This document shows, piece after piece, positions 7,058 through 15,846 of a DNA stretch of 64,000 nt; position 1 is the first letter of the stretch, and each line of letters begins with the position of its first letter. The stretch lies in contig NZ_PYWX01000012.1 in NCBI RefSeq assembly GCF_003031675.1, positions 47,084-111,083 on the forward strand, written 5' to 3'. Both the position numbers and the translations under genes were made by a program. The notes under the pieces were generated by a model. It had not been told where the DNA came from. It did no database searches and was given only the letters and a program-made list of their open reading frames with translations. Origin of the DNA: Pseudomonas palleroniana. Its GTDB lineage: Bacteria > Pseudomonadota > Gammaproteobacteria > Pseudomonadales > Pseudomonadaceae.

Positions 7058-8922
7058 TGCGCGTAACTCAGTGGCAGCGCCAGGTCGCCGCGGTTCGCCA
7101 ACCGTTGCAGCGCCTGTTCCATTTGTGCGTCATCGATGGCATGCAGGTCTACCGACTCTCCGATGCAACGAAGCATGGGGATCGACAGCTGCCCGCCCAG
7201 GTGCTGACGGAACTCCTCCAGGCCGAGCAACACCTGGGAGCGGCCCTGGGCATCTTTCATCTTCAGTTCCGGCGGGCACAGGTTGAAGCCCAGGGTGTGC
7301 AGCAGGTTCATCAGCCGTTGCGTGTCGCTAGCGCTCAACAACCCCACGGCATTGGCGTACAGACCGTCCAGCGCCATGCCCACGGCGACGGCTTCACCAT
7401 GACGCAGGCGGTGCTGGCTGAGGTTTTCCAGCTTGTGCGCGGCCCAATGCCCGTAGTCCAGTGGGCGGCCATTACCGCGTTCGAACGGGTCCCCGGCGCC
7501 GGTGATATGCCCCAGGTGCAGTTCGGCGCAACGGCGAATGGCGTAGCGGCTGGCCGGGTGATCAAAGCGCGCGAGGGCGTCGGCATGCTGCTCCATCCAC
7601 TCGAAAAACGCCGAGTCCTTGATCAGCGCCACCTTGACCGCTTCGGCCAGCCCGGCGATCTGGTCGCGGTGGGTCAGGCTGGTGAGCAATTGGAAGTCGT
7701 TGAGCACCGCTGTAGCGGGATAGAACGCGCCCAGCAGGTTCTTCTGACCGAAGGCATTGATGCCATTTTTCACCCCGATACCGGCGTCGTTCTGCGCCAG
7801 TACCGTGCTGGGGACGCGCACCAGACGGATGCCGCGATGAAAGGTCGCGCAGGCGTAGCCCACCGCGTCCAGCACCGCACCGCCGCCCAGGGCCAGTACG
7901 TAGCAATGCCGGTCCAGATGGTGCTGCAGCATGTCGCTGTAGAGCTGCTCCAGGACTTGGGTGTTTTTGCTCAGTTCGCCGGCCGGCACGGCGATGGGCG
8001 CCGTTTGCAGGTGCAGGTCGGTGTGGGCGGCGAAATACGCGTCGATCTGCTCCCGCAGATGAGGCGCGCTGTGCAGCAGTTGTGCGTCGGCAAACACCAG
8101 CACCGTCACTGGCCCGTTGTGCGGTGCGCTGAGTTGTTGATGCAGGCAAGGGTTGCGTGGGTCGAACAGGTGGTCGGTGAACACCACCGGGTAGTCATAG
8201 CTGACGCTGAAGCAGCCACGCAACGCCTGTTCGGCAGCGGGTTTGCGCAAAGATTTGTATAGGCTGTACCCCGCCACGAACAGCAGCGGTAGCACCATGC
8301 TGGCAAGGATCGTCACCAGCAGTGCATTCTGCTCGATCAGGAACGTGCCGATGGCGGTATAGGCCAACGCCAGGCCCGCATTGGCCAGCGTGGTAATCAA
8401 CAGAAACGCGCGCAGCGGGTAACGCTGCATTCCGGCGGCCACCACCGAAGTTTCCGCCAGCACCGGCACCCCGCGCAGGCAAATCAACGACAGCGTGTTC
8501 AGCCGATACGCCAAGTGCCCCGGGCGACGCTGATGCAGGCCAAGACGACCGGATAACAACCGAAAGTAGCCGGCGCCCAACGCGTAGCCCAACCCGGCAC
8601 CCAGGCACAAGCCGATAAAAATCACCAGGTAGCCGCCCAGGCCTCCGAGCATGGCAACCGCCAGCAGCGCAACCACGCTCGAGGGTACGGGCAGCAGCAC
8701 ATCCAAAGCGAGCAGGGTAATCAGCAGCAGGGCCAGGTTGAGTGCCACACCGGGCGTGGAAGGTTGGTACAGGTTGAGGTGAAGCAGGAAGGCCTGGATC
8801 TGTTGCTCGAACAACAGGAAGCTGGCGATGACCAACACGCAAAAGCCAAACAATGACAGCCAGAAATGTTGGGCTGGCCCCTTTTTCAAGAACGCACGAT
8901 ACGGCTGGCTGCGTTTCATCAA
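7054..8922 (-). CDS. eboD: fused DedA/VTT membrane domain + EboD-like sugar-phosphate cyclase (3-dehydroquinate synthase fold)
   Basis: This protein has 622 residues in two parts. Residues about 1-230 form a membrane domain with about six helices and SNARE-associated/VTT (DedA-like) features: PVPSS early, a Gly-rich GLGGY...GAGLGYALG stretch, and ICLRGVPVLAE. Residues about 235-622 are a dehydroquinate-synthase-like cyclase: NAD-binding LALGGGAVLDAVGYA, then AGLAEAVKVALI (metal Glu), RPLDYGHWAAHKLE (metal His) and LRHGEAVAVGMA (metal His). Sugar-phosphate cyclases make cyclitols from sugar phosphates. It is the first gene of the operon, with an AT-rich promoter region upstream. The fusion places the cyclase at the inner membrane beside the prenyltransferase. 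It is not a housekeeping aroB, given the context and fusion. Confidence 0.85.
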   Translation of the reverse strand: MMKRSQPYRAFLKKGPAQHFWLSLFGFCVLVIASFLLFEQQIQAFLLHLNLYQPSTPGVALNLALLLITLLALDVLLPVPSSVVALLAVAMLGGLGGYLVIFIGLCLGAGLGYALGAGYFRLLSGRLGLHQRRPGHLAYRLNTLSLICLRGVPVLAETSVVAAGMQRYPLRAFLLITTLANAGLALAYTAIGTFLIEQNALLVTILASMVLPLLFVAGYSLYKSLRKPAAEQALRGCFSVSYDYPVVFTDHLFDPRNPCLHQQLSAPHNGPVTVLVFADAQLLHSAPHLREQIDAYFAAHTDLHLQTAPIAVPAGELSKNTQVLEQLYSDMLQHHLDRHCYVLALGGGAVLDAVGYACATFHRGIRLVRVPSTVLAQNDAGIGVKNGINAFGQKNLLGAFYPATAVLNDFQLLTSLTHRDQIAGLAEAVKVALIKDSAFFEWMEQHADALARFDHPASRYAIRRCAELHLGHITGAGDPFERGNGRPLDYGHWAAHKLENLSQHRLRHGEAVAVGMALDGLYANAVGLLSASDTQRLMNLLHTLGFNLCPPELKMKDAQGRSQVLLGLEEFRQHLGGQLSIPMLRCIGESVDLHAIDDAQMEQALQRLANRGDLALPLSYAQ

Positions 8923-9301
8923 AGCATCCCTTCTGAGTATTAAGACTTAAGTTCCGTGTCTGTATTTAGAGCAGCGTCGGGTCTTGTTTCAGAGCAATAG
9001 AATCCCTCGCCAGAATGGCTGGCTGAATGAACAATGGCGGTTGGCCTTCACGGTATTCATGAACCTAGACGGTTGTGGTTTTTTTGCAAGTACGTCGAGT
9101 CACAACGGCTGTAACGTAGGCGGTATGGGCAAGATTTTTATATTCAATACAATTAGTTGTATTGAAATTCAGTGGGCGTCAATAACTTGTTATGAGCCCA
9201 CATAGTTGAAGTGTTTGTTATGAGGATTATTGCCGCTGGCTATATGGTTTCTTATTAAAAAGCGGTTTGTCGAGAATGATTCCGCTTAATGTGCTTGTTG
9301 T
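8923..9301. promoter_or_regulatory. AT-rich intergenic region upstream of the ebo operon
   Basis: This region of 379 bases is clearly richer in A+T than its neighbours and lies between the start of eboD and the 3' end of the lysR gene. It must hold the promoter of the minus-strand ebo operon. A short palindrome TTAAG-A-CTTAA is at 8940-8950, 18 bases upstream of the eboD start. No convincing gene is present; the longest open frame here (8984-9205) lacks a good ribosome site and Pseudomonas-like codon use. Confidence 0.5.
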
Positions 9302-10231
9302 TTATCCAGTGAAACGAAACCCCGCTGATAACTTGTTCTTTAGATAGCCAACTAACGTACTGACCGACTTGGGTACATGGGGCGAGTAGGGGCGGATCAA
9401 GTAGATCTCATCGGCAAATACCCCTTTGAGCGTCCAACCCTCGAGCACCTGCACCAGCGTGCCGCTGGCCAATGCGGCGTGGGCACTGAAATCCGGGAGC
9501 AGGGCGATACCCAGGTGGTTGAGCGCCGAGTCGCGCAGGGCTTCGCTGTTGTTGGTGGCAAAACTACCGGCGATGGGCACGGTGATACGCTCGGCGTGGC
9601 GTTCGAAGGTCCAGGCCGGTTGGTCTGCCCCGCGTGGGTAGAACAGGCAATTATGCGCAGTGAGGTCGCCGGGTTCGCACGGCTCGCCGTGGCGTTGCAA
9701 GTATTCGCGGGTTGCCACCAGCACCGAGGCGGTGTCGCACAGCTTCCACGCCACATGGGTTTCCGGCACCTGGAAACCGTGGCGCACCGCCAGGTCGTAG
9801 CCCTCGGCCGCCAGCGAACTCAAGGTATCGGAAACATCCAGTTGAATGCGCACCTGCGGGTAGAGCTGCAAGAACTCCGACAGATGCGGCACCAACTGTT
9901 GCCGGGCAAAGGCCACCGGCGCGGTGAGGCGCACCAGGCCGCGAATCTCCCCGGCCGAGTCGCGTACCGAAGAGAAACTGCGCGCGATTTGGGCATAGGC
10001 GCTGCGCACTTCGCGGGTCAGGGACTGCCCCGCATCGGTCAGCCGTACGCTGCGTGTGGTGCGGGTGACCAACCGTGTACCGGTGGCTTTCTCCAGGTCC
10101 GAGATGCGCTGGCTGACGGCGGACTTGCTCACGCCCAGGCGCGCCGCGGCGGCGGTGTAGGTGCCTTGCTCCTCCAGCACCGACAGCCAGTGAATATGGG
10201 TCCACAATCCCTCGATCTCGGCTTTTTCCAT
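9302..10231 (-). CDS. LysR-family transcriptional regulator, probable regulator of the divergent dehydrogenase
   Basis: This 309-residue protein has an N-terminal winged helix-turn-helix (about residues 8-65: WLSVLEEQGTYTAAAARLGV, then SKSAVSQRISDLEKATG) and a C-terminal LysR substrate-binding domain. The ATG at 10231 is chosen because the HTH then begins at the usual distance; upstream in-frame codons would run into the divergent promoter. It is divergent from the mmsA-type gene, the classic LTTR arrangement. An inverted repeat TATTGT-N12-ACAATA sits in between. The effector is probably a metabolite of the pathway served by that dehydrogenase, such as beta-alanine or malonate semialdehyde; this is inference. 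Confidence 0.88.
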   Translation of the reverse strand: MEKAEIEGLWTHIHWLSVLEEQGTYTAAAARLGVSKSAVSQRISDLEKATGTRLVTRTTRSVRLTDAGQSLTREVRSAYAQIARSFSSVRDSAGEIRGLVRLTAPVAFARQQLVPHLSEFLQLYPQVRIQLDVSDTLSSLAAEGYDLAVRHGFQVPETHVAWKLCDTASVLVATREYLQRHGEPCEPGDLTAHNCLFYPRGADQPAWTFERHAERITVPIAGSFATNNSEALRDSALNHLGIALLPDFSAHAALASGTLVQVLEGWTLKGVFADEIYLIRPYSPHVPKSVSTLVGYLKNKLSAGFRFTG

Positions 10232-10236
10232 GGTGC

Positions 10237-10260
10237 TATTGTTCTCTTGTATGGACAATA
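10237..10260. promoter_or_regulatory. LysR-type operator candidate, TATTGT-N12-ACAATA
   Basis: A perfect 6-base inverted repeat spaced by 12 bases lies 6 bases upstream of the lysR start and 80 bases before mmsA. It fits the dyad (T-N11-A core) bound by LysR-type regulators. Confidence 0.5.
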
Positions 10261-10340
10261 AGTTCTGAATTCTGCTCTGGTTGGGAACAAAGCGAAAGCC
10301 TATCGTGGCTTCCATTGCCATCCACCAGGGAGCCTCTGCC

Positions 10341-11840
10341 ATGACTACCACCCTCGAGCACTACATCAACGACCAGCGCGTGAGCCGCGATGATCGCTAT
10401 CAGGACGTCTTTAACCCGGCCACTGGCGAAAAGACCGGCCGCGTCGCCCTGGCCAGTCGCCAGACCGTGTCCGAGGCCGTCGCCGCTGCCCAGGCTGCGT
10501 TCGCAGGTTGGGCCGACACACCGCCGATTCGCCGTGCCCGCGTGTTGTTCGAGTTCCTGCACCTGCTGCGTGAGCGCAAGGATGATCTGGCGCGCATCAT
10601 CGTCGCCGAACATGGCAAGGTCTTCACCGATGCCCAGGGTGAAGTCGACCGTGGTATCGACATTCTTGAGTTCGCTTGCGGTATTCCCAACCTGCTCAAG
10701 GGCGAGCATTCCGACCAGGTGTCCCGTGGCATGGACAACTGGACGATGCGCCAGCCCCTGGGCGTGGTGGCGGGCGTGACGCCGTTCAATTTCCCGGTGA
10801 TGGTGCCGATGTGGATGTACCCGATCGCCATTGCGGCGGGCAACACCTTCATCCTCAAGCCGAGCCCGACCGACCCGAGCGCCTCGCTGTTCATGGCCGA
10901 ACTGCTGCGCGAAGCCGGCCTGCCCAAAGGCGTGTTCAACGTGGTGCAGGGCGACAAGGAAGCAGTGGATGCGCTGATCGAACACCCGGACGTCAAGGCC
11001 GTGAGTTTCGTCGGCTCCACGCCGATTGCCCAGTACATCTACGAAAGCGGTGCCCGTCACGGCAAGCGTGTGCAAGGGCTGGGCGGCGCGAAAAACCACA
11101 TGGTGGTGATGCCCGACGCGGATATCGAAAAAACCGTCGACGCACTGATGGGCGCCGCCTACGGCAGTGCCGGCGAGCGCTGCATGGCCATCTCCGTCGC
11201 CGTGCTGGTAGGCGATGTGGGTGACAAGGTCATCGCCGCCTTGACCGAACGGGCCAAGCAACTGCGCATCACCGATGGCCGGGACTTGAAAGCCGAAATG
11301 GGCCCGATCGTGTCCCGTGCCGCGCTGGAGCGCATCAGTGGCTACATCGAACAGGGCGTGCAAGCCGGTGCGCAATTGCTGCTCGACGGGCGGGGTTACG
11401 TGCCGTCCGAGGCCGGCCTGGAACACGGCTTCTGGCTCGGCGCCACGCTGTTCGACCATGTGACCCGGGACATGAGCATCTACCGCGAAGAAATCTTCGG
11501 CCCGGTACTGGCCTGCGTGCGCGTCAACGACTTCGCCGAAGCGATCAAACTGGTCAACGACCACGAGTTCGGCAACGGCGTCAGCTGCTTTACCCGCGAC
11601 GGCCACATTGCCCGCGAGTTTGCCCGGCGTATCGAAGTCGGCATGGTCGGCATCAACGTACCGATCCCCGTGCCCATGGCCTGGCACGGGTTTGGCGGCT
11701 GGAAGAAGAGCCTGTTTGGCGACATGCATGCCTACGGCACCGAGGGTGTGCGCTTCTACACCAAGCAGAAGTCGATCATGCAGCGCTGGTCGGAGAGCAT
11801 CGAACAAGGCGCCGAATTCGCCATGCCGGTGTCCAAGTAA
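10341..11840 (+). CDS. mmsA: CoA-acylating methylmalonate/malonate-semialdehyde dehydrogenase
   Basis: This 499-residue aldehyde dehydrogenase superfamily enzyme converts (methyl)malonate semialdehyde, CoA and NAD+ to propionyl- or acetyl-CoA plus CO2. The motifs [14 protein letters not shown] and [11 protein letters not shown] (catalytic Cys281) are characteristic of the MmsA/IolA type, as is the late [10 protein letters not shown] stretch. Start at ATG 10341 follows AGGGAG at good spacing; an in-frame start at 10281 would overlap the operator. The usual valine-pathway partner mmsB is absent here, and the neighbour is a divergent LysR, so a beta-alanine (bauC-like) role is equally plausible. 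Substrate preference cannot be read from the sequence. Confidence 0.93.
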   Translation: MTTTLEHYINDQRVSRDDRYQDVFNPATGEKTGRVALASRQTVSEAVAAAQAAFAGWADTPPIRRARVLFEFLHLLRERKDDLARIIVAEHGKVFTDAQGEVDRGIDILEFACGIPNLLKGEHSDQVSRGMDNWTMRQPLGVVAGVTPFNFPVMVPMWMYPIAIAAGNTFILKPSPTDPSASLFMAELLREAGLPKGVFNVVQGDKEAVDALIEHPDVKAVSFVGSTPIAQYIYESGARHGKRVQGLGGAKNHMVVMPDADIEKTVDALMGAAYGSAGERCMAISVAVLVGDVGDKVIAALTERAKQLRITDGRDLKAEMGPIVSRAALERISGYIEQGVQAGAQLLLDGRGYVPSEAGLEHGFWLGATLFDHVTRDMSIYREEIFGPVLACVRVNDFAEAIKLVNDHEFGNGVSCFTRDGHIAREFARRIEVGMVGINVPIPVPMAWHGFGGWKKSLFGDMHAYGTEGVRFYTKQKSIMQRWSESIEQGAEFAMPVSK

Positions 11841-11866
11841 CGACCTGAAGAACACCGCCGGGAAAC

Positions 11867-11956
11867 TGTGGGAGGGGGCTTGCCCCCGATGGACTGCGTA
11901 GCAGGCCCATTTTTGAGGCCGCTGCGCGGCCTATCGGGAGCAAGCCCCCTCCCACA
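11867..11956. repeat. REPIN-like palindrome, class GTGGGAGGGGGCTTGC
   Basis: Two inverted REP arms (TGTGGGAGGGGGCTTGCCC at the left and its complement at the right) flank a variable centre that itself contains a small hairpin. It lies between mmsA and the effector gene. The same arms recur at 42681, 42933, 63495 and 63672. Confidence 0.85.
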
Positions 11957-12088
11957 AGTTTGGTCGCATTCAGGCATCCATCGTGCAATGGAACAATTTC
12001 TTACCTCAGTACCACACAGGGTGGACAAATCTACCGCCGTGTTTCCTACCGTGGTCGAGAGAACATTCCACTCGCATGATGATGAATA

Positions 12089-14638
12089 ATGACCACCAAT
12101 ATTCTTGCATTTCCTACCGATCGCCATTGGGCCAGAAACCTTGAAGGGGGCGCGGAAACAGCGAGCAGTCGTACCAAGCGATCTTCGGGTTCTGACGCAG
12201 CGGGCAACAGTGAGGCGCCCAAATCCGCATCAGGCCCCTCAGCCGCCAGCCCGCCTCAGGTCACTGGCGGCTCATCGGTCCATGCGGGCAAAAATAATGC
12301 GCCATCGGAACTCAGCAAAAGCTCTGTGAGTTGGGTGAGTTATCAGCACGGTGTCAACCTGGCCGAAGCCATCGAGCCGGGCTCTTCGAAGCGGATGACC
12401 CAGGATGAACTGATCGCCTTGCCCGGCAAAATGAGTGCTATGGCGGTGACGCCCGAACAAGAGCTGTTGATTGCGTCGACGCGCATTGGCCCCGCGCTGG
12501 AGTGGGCCGTTGCCAACGGCATTCTTGAAGATAAAACCGAATTTTCGCAGGCGGATATTCAAAAAGCCCTTGCCGCATTGGATCAGCATCTTGAAAAGAT
12601 GGCGGGTGCCATCGCGAGCCTCTCTAGCCCCATGCCAATGAGGAAGGATTATTTCCTTGGGACGCAACAGGTATCGCCCATCAAAGGCCATGTCGATCCG
12701 GATAATAAAAAATACCCGGTGGCTATCTACGATGACCAAAAATTCGGCGAAGACTTCAAAGCCGATCTGGCGAACAAGAAAGCCGCCTACGGCACGATAA
12801 TCCAATGCGCTCTCTCAACGCTGCCCCCGGCGGATCAGATCGCCATAGCGCACGGTGACGTCGGTGTGTATGCGATGAAGTCACCCGGAGAGGGCGGCGA
12901 GCCCGAGCGCACTACGTTCTTGATTAAAGCGGTTCACGAAGGAAAGACGACGGTCTATGAAGTCAACCCTGAACGGGGGACCGTGGTTAAGCGGGACGAT
13001 TACGTCGGGGTATTTCAGGGCCACAGTGTCATCGGAAAACAACGTTTACCCGACGGCAGTTATGCGAACACATTCACCGTGTGGCCAAAACCCAGCATTC
13101 AAGGGCAGCGCTATGAGGCGAAAGCTGATCGGCCAGTGGGCGCCCGATCGGACAATACGCCGTTTTCCGCCCAGCTTTATACGCTGGAATCGCTGGCGAC
13201 CTTTCCGGCCTCTGCGCAAGGCAGCGCCGGAAAGCCAACCTATCAGGCAAAGTTCGTGGAGCGAACCGGCCAGATCGGCACGACGGTGTCCGAAAAACTG
13301 TTTTTTATGAAGGATCTGGATTTGCTGGAGAGGGCAAAAGAGGATCCGGAGCGCGTGACTGAAGCCGAGAAAGAGGACAGAGAAAACTATCAGGCATTCA
13401 AGGCCGACAGGGAGAAACGTCGTGAAATCCTTAAAGGTTTCGTGCCTTTTTGGCACGGTGTCGAGGCAATAGTTGCCGGCCGCCCACTCGAAGGCATCGC
13501 GCAAATATGGATAGATCTGCTTTCACTGTTTACGCCTGTTGAACAAGCCGCCGCTGGCTTGACGAGGGGGGTTGTCCGATGGGTCAAACCCATCCTCCCG
13601 AAGTTCTTGAAGCCGTCGGTAAATTTTGCGAGTTACAGCTTAAAGCCTGGGGTTGCCGGGGTTAAATGGGAAGGCGGCGTACAGGGTTTGAAGTGGGCAC
13701 CCAATGCTTCCAAAAAAGCAACTCAGGGCATTGAGCAGTTCAAGGCTGCCGCCGTGCCGTTGCCCCGCAGCCAACCGGGTGTCAGACAGATTGAGCTTAA
13801 CGGTGTGAAGTATTTTGTTTCCGAAAAGCCTGATGCCGGCGATGGCGTCCACTATGTGTTACGCATCGCCAAACCGGGTGACCCAACGAAGTTGGTCAGT
13901 AGCGGAAAAATTGCCAAGCCTGATAACGCCGGTGTATGGAGAAGAAGAGGCGTAGAGGGCGGCGGGAAAATATCAGAGGCTTTTTCGCAAAAATATAGAA
14001 ATGCCCGTAAGGAACTGGCTGGCGTTGTGGAAAAACACAAGCAGTCAGGGGGCGCGCTCTCCGAGCAGCAGAAGGACGAATTCACCAAGACCCTCACTAA
14101 ACTTGTCGGAGAAAGTAATGCTGATGATTTTGAGCATGTGGGTACTTACACTCGCGCAGGCTCAGACTTCGTCAATCAGCCCCTGCGTGCGAATCGGCGT
14201 ACGCCGGAACTTGAAGCGTTTTTGCGTGAGTTTGATCAATTAAAGCCCTATGAGGGCAAGGCGTATCGTTCGGCGTTCGTCACCCCAGAGGGTGCAAGCC
14301 GGCTTAAAAATGGCGTAGGCAAAGTCTTCCAGGATCCTGGCGTACAGTCCGCCTCGGCGACCGTGCACAATTCAGTGGAGTGGGAAGGCTGGGCGAAAGG
14401 CCTGGCAAAAGGTAAAGGGCAGGGGACTCAGCAGGTCGTCTATGTCTTTGATGAGTCCATACCGAAGAAGAACGTATCAACCAGTTTCTTGAAGGATCAT
14501 GTCGCGATCGGCGCGGGCCAACCCGTCAAAGTATTGGCTGTCCAGGAACACGGTGGAAAGTTGTTCGTCTATTTTTCGTCGCCTTCCGAGGTCCCTGACC
14601 ATCTCTACAATATCTACAATGGCGCCCAGATTTATTGA
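12089..14638 (+). CDS. large predicted effector/toxin with ADP-ribosyltransferase-like C-terminus
   Basis: This protein has 849 residues. Residues 20-85 are low-complexity, rich in Ser, Ala, Gly and Pro, with no classical signal peptide. Residues about 86-420 are of unknown fold. A hydrophobic segment near 480-525 (FVPFWHGVEAIVAG, then DLLSLFTP) resembles the membrane-associated segment of large Pseudomonas toxins. Residues 679-849 resemble ADP-ribosyltransferases of the VIP2/ExoS type: HVGTYT...VNQPLR, YEGKAYRS with Arg727, QSASAT near 754-758, and a final strand run GQPVKVLAV...GGKLFVYF. The usual catalytic Glu-x-Glu position reads KDH (802-804), so activity is uncertain. It stands alone between a REPIN and a terminator-like hairpin; no secretion genes or immunity gene are adjacent. 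A type III or other contact-dependent route is a guess. Confidence 0.6.
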   Translation: MTTNILAFPTDRHWARNLEGGAETASSRTKRSSGSDAAGNSEAPKSASGPSAASPPQVTGGSSVHAGKNNAPSELSKSSVSWVSYQHGVNLAEAIEPGSSKRMTQDELIALPGKMSAMAVTPEQELLIASTRIGPALEWAVANGILEDKTEFSQADIQKALAALDQHLEKMAGAIASLSSPMPMRKDYFLGTQQVSPIKGHVDPDNKKYPVAIYDDQKFGEDFKADLANKKAAYGTIIQCALSTLPPADQIAIAHGDVGVYAMKSPGEGGEPERTTFLIKAVHEGKTTVYEVNPERGTVVKRDDYVGVFQGHSVIGKQRLPDGSYANTFTVWPKPSIQGQRYEAKADRPVGARSDNTPFSAQLYTLESLATFPASAQGSAGKPTYQAKFVERTGQIGTTVSEKLFFMKDLDLLERAKEDPERVTEAEKEDRENYQAFKADREKRREILKGFVPFWHGVEAIVAGRPLEGIAQIWIDLLSLFTPVEQAAAGLTRGVVRWVKPILPKFLKPSVNFASYSLKPGVAGVKWEGGVQGLKWAPNASKKATQGIEQFKAAAVPLPRSQPGVRQIELNGVKYFVSEKPDAGDGVHYVLRIAKPGDPTKLVSSGKIAKPDNAGVWRRRGVEGGGKISEAFSQKYRNARKELAGVVEKHKQSGGALSEQQKDEFTKTLTKLVGESNADDFEHVGTYTRAGSDFVNQPLRANRRTPELEAFLREFDQLKPYEGKAYRSAFVTPEGASRLKNGVGKVFQDPGVQSASATVHNSVEWEGWAKGLAKGKGQGTQQVVYVFDESIPKKNVSTSFLKDHVAIGAGQPVKVLAVQEHGGKLFVYFSSPSEVPDHLYNIYNGAQIY

Positions 14639-14670
14639 CGTCATAGGCTTTCGGCACGGACGCATAGCCC

Positions 14671-14701
14671 TGATCATTCCCACATCCCGTGGGAATGATC
14701 A
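14671..14701. terminator. bidirectional hairpin between convergent genes
   Basis: A perfect 13-base inverted repeat (TGATCATTCCCAC / GTGGGAATGATCA) with a 5-base loop lies between the 3' ends of the effector gene and xylH. There is no clear T-tract, so it may slow or end transcription in both directions rather than being a classical intrinsic terminator. Confidence 0.6.
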
Positions 14702-14709
14702 TGGCGGGT

Positions 14710-15846
14710 TCAGCGCCGCCCAGCCCGCGTACTCACATCCACCCACACCGCCAGCACCAGAATGCTGCCCTTCACAATCATCTGCCAGTAACTGTCCACA
14801 TCCAGCATCGACATACCGTTGTCCAGGCTGGTAATCACCAACGCCCCGAGCAACGCGCCATACACCGTGCCCGAACCGCCGCGCATGGACGTGCCACCGA
14901 TAAAGCACGCAGCAATGGCGTCGAGTTCACCCATGTTGCCCGCCGACGGCGAACCGGCCGCGAGGCGGGCGGTGTTGACCAGGCCGGCGAGGGCGCACAT
15001 CACGCCCATGATGCCGAAGATCCATAGCTTCACCGCCTGTACGTTGATACCCGACAGGCGCGTGGCTTCCATGTTGCTGCCCACCGCGTAGACGCGACGA
15101 CCGAACACGGTCTGGCTGGTGACGTAGCTGAACACGCCGAGCAGCACCAGCAATAACAACACCGGCACCGGGATGCCGTCGTAGCTGTTGAGGGTGGTGA
15201 CGAACCCGGCCAACACCACGCCGATCACCCCCACGCGCAACCCATCACGCACCCGCGAGTGCGCCGCCAGGCCATGCAAGGCGCGGTTGCGCCGCTGCTT
15301 CCAGGTGAGGAACACGGTCAGCGCAAACAGCAGCACGCCCAGGCCGACTCCTACCGTATGCGGTAAATAGCCCTGGCCCACGTACACCAGTGACGGCGAT
15401 ACCGGTGCGATGGTGGTACCGCCGGTAATCCCCAGCAGAATCCCGCGAAACGCCAGCATCCCGCCCAAACCTACGATAAACGACGGGATACGCAGGTAAG
15501 CCGTCATGTAGCCGTTGGCCAAGCCGATCATCAGCCCGCACAACGCCACCAGACTCAGGTTGGCCAGCAGCGGAATGTGGTACACCACGTCCAGGATCGC
15601 CGCGAGCCCGCCCAGCAGCCCGAGCAACGAGCCCACCGATAAATCGATCTCGCCGCTGATGATCACCAGCACCATGCCGCAGGCCAGGATTCCGGTGATC
15701 GACATCTGCCGCAGCAGGTTGGACAGGTTGCGCGGCGTCACGAAGCCGCCCTCGGTCTGCCAGCTGAAAAACAGCCAGATAAACGCCACGGCGATGACCA
15801 GGGCCAGCATTTTGTAGCGGGTAAAAAGGTGTTTGACCTGATTCAT
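14710..15846 (-). CDS. xylH: xylose ABC transporter permease XylH
   Basis: This inner-membrane permease of 378 residues belongs to the ribose/xylose (CUT2) family, with about ten hydrophobic helices. The signature region is ISGEIDLSVGSLLGL, and the late GGTSMRGGSGTVYGALLGAL stretch is typical of the family. It is the last gene of the minus-strand xylA-xylF-xylG-xylH operon and starts 1 base after the xylG stop. It would form the channel for D-xylose with ATPase XylG and binding protein XylF. Confidence 0.95.
   Translation of the reverse strand: MNQVKHLFTRYKMLALVIAVAFIWLFFSWQTEGGFVTPRNLSNLLRQMSITGILACGMVLVIISGEIDLSVGSLLGLLGGLAAILDVVYHIPLLANLSLVALCGLMIGLANGYMTAYLRIPSFIVGLGGMLAFRGILLGITGGTTIAPVSPSLVYVGQGYLPHTVGVGLGVLLFALTVFLTWKQRRNRALHGLAAHSRVRDGLRVGVIGVVLAGFVTTLNSYDGIPVPVLLLLVLLGVFSYVTSQTVFGRRVYAVGSNMEATRLSGINVQAVKLWIFGIMGVMCALAGLVNTARLAAGSPSAGNMGELDAIAACFIGGTSMRGGSGTVYGALLGALVITSLDNGMSMLDVDSYWQMIVKGSILVLAVWVDVSTRAGRR

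Noticed and set aside
7054..8922. Housekeeping 3-dehydroquinate synthase (aroB)
   Set aside because: The cyclase domain carries an N-terminal membrane fusion and sits in an ebo operon; housekeeping AroB is soluble and usually next to aroK.
8984..9205. 73-residue open frame in the ebo promoter region
   Set aside because: No ribosome site, poor codon use, cysteine-rich random-looking sequence in AT-rich DNA.
10236..11855. 539-residue open frame antisense to mmsA
   Set aside because: Antisense shadow of a gene with clear catalytic motifs; no own motif or start signal.
12089..14638. Polymorphic interbacterial toxin with immunity gene
   Set aside because: No PAAR, Rhs, VgrG or CdiB-type sequence and no small gene directly downstream; the next gene is convergent xylH.
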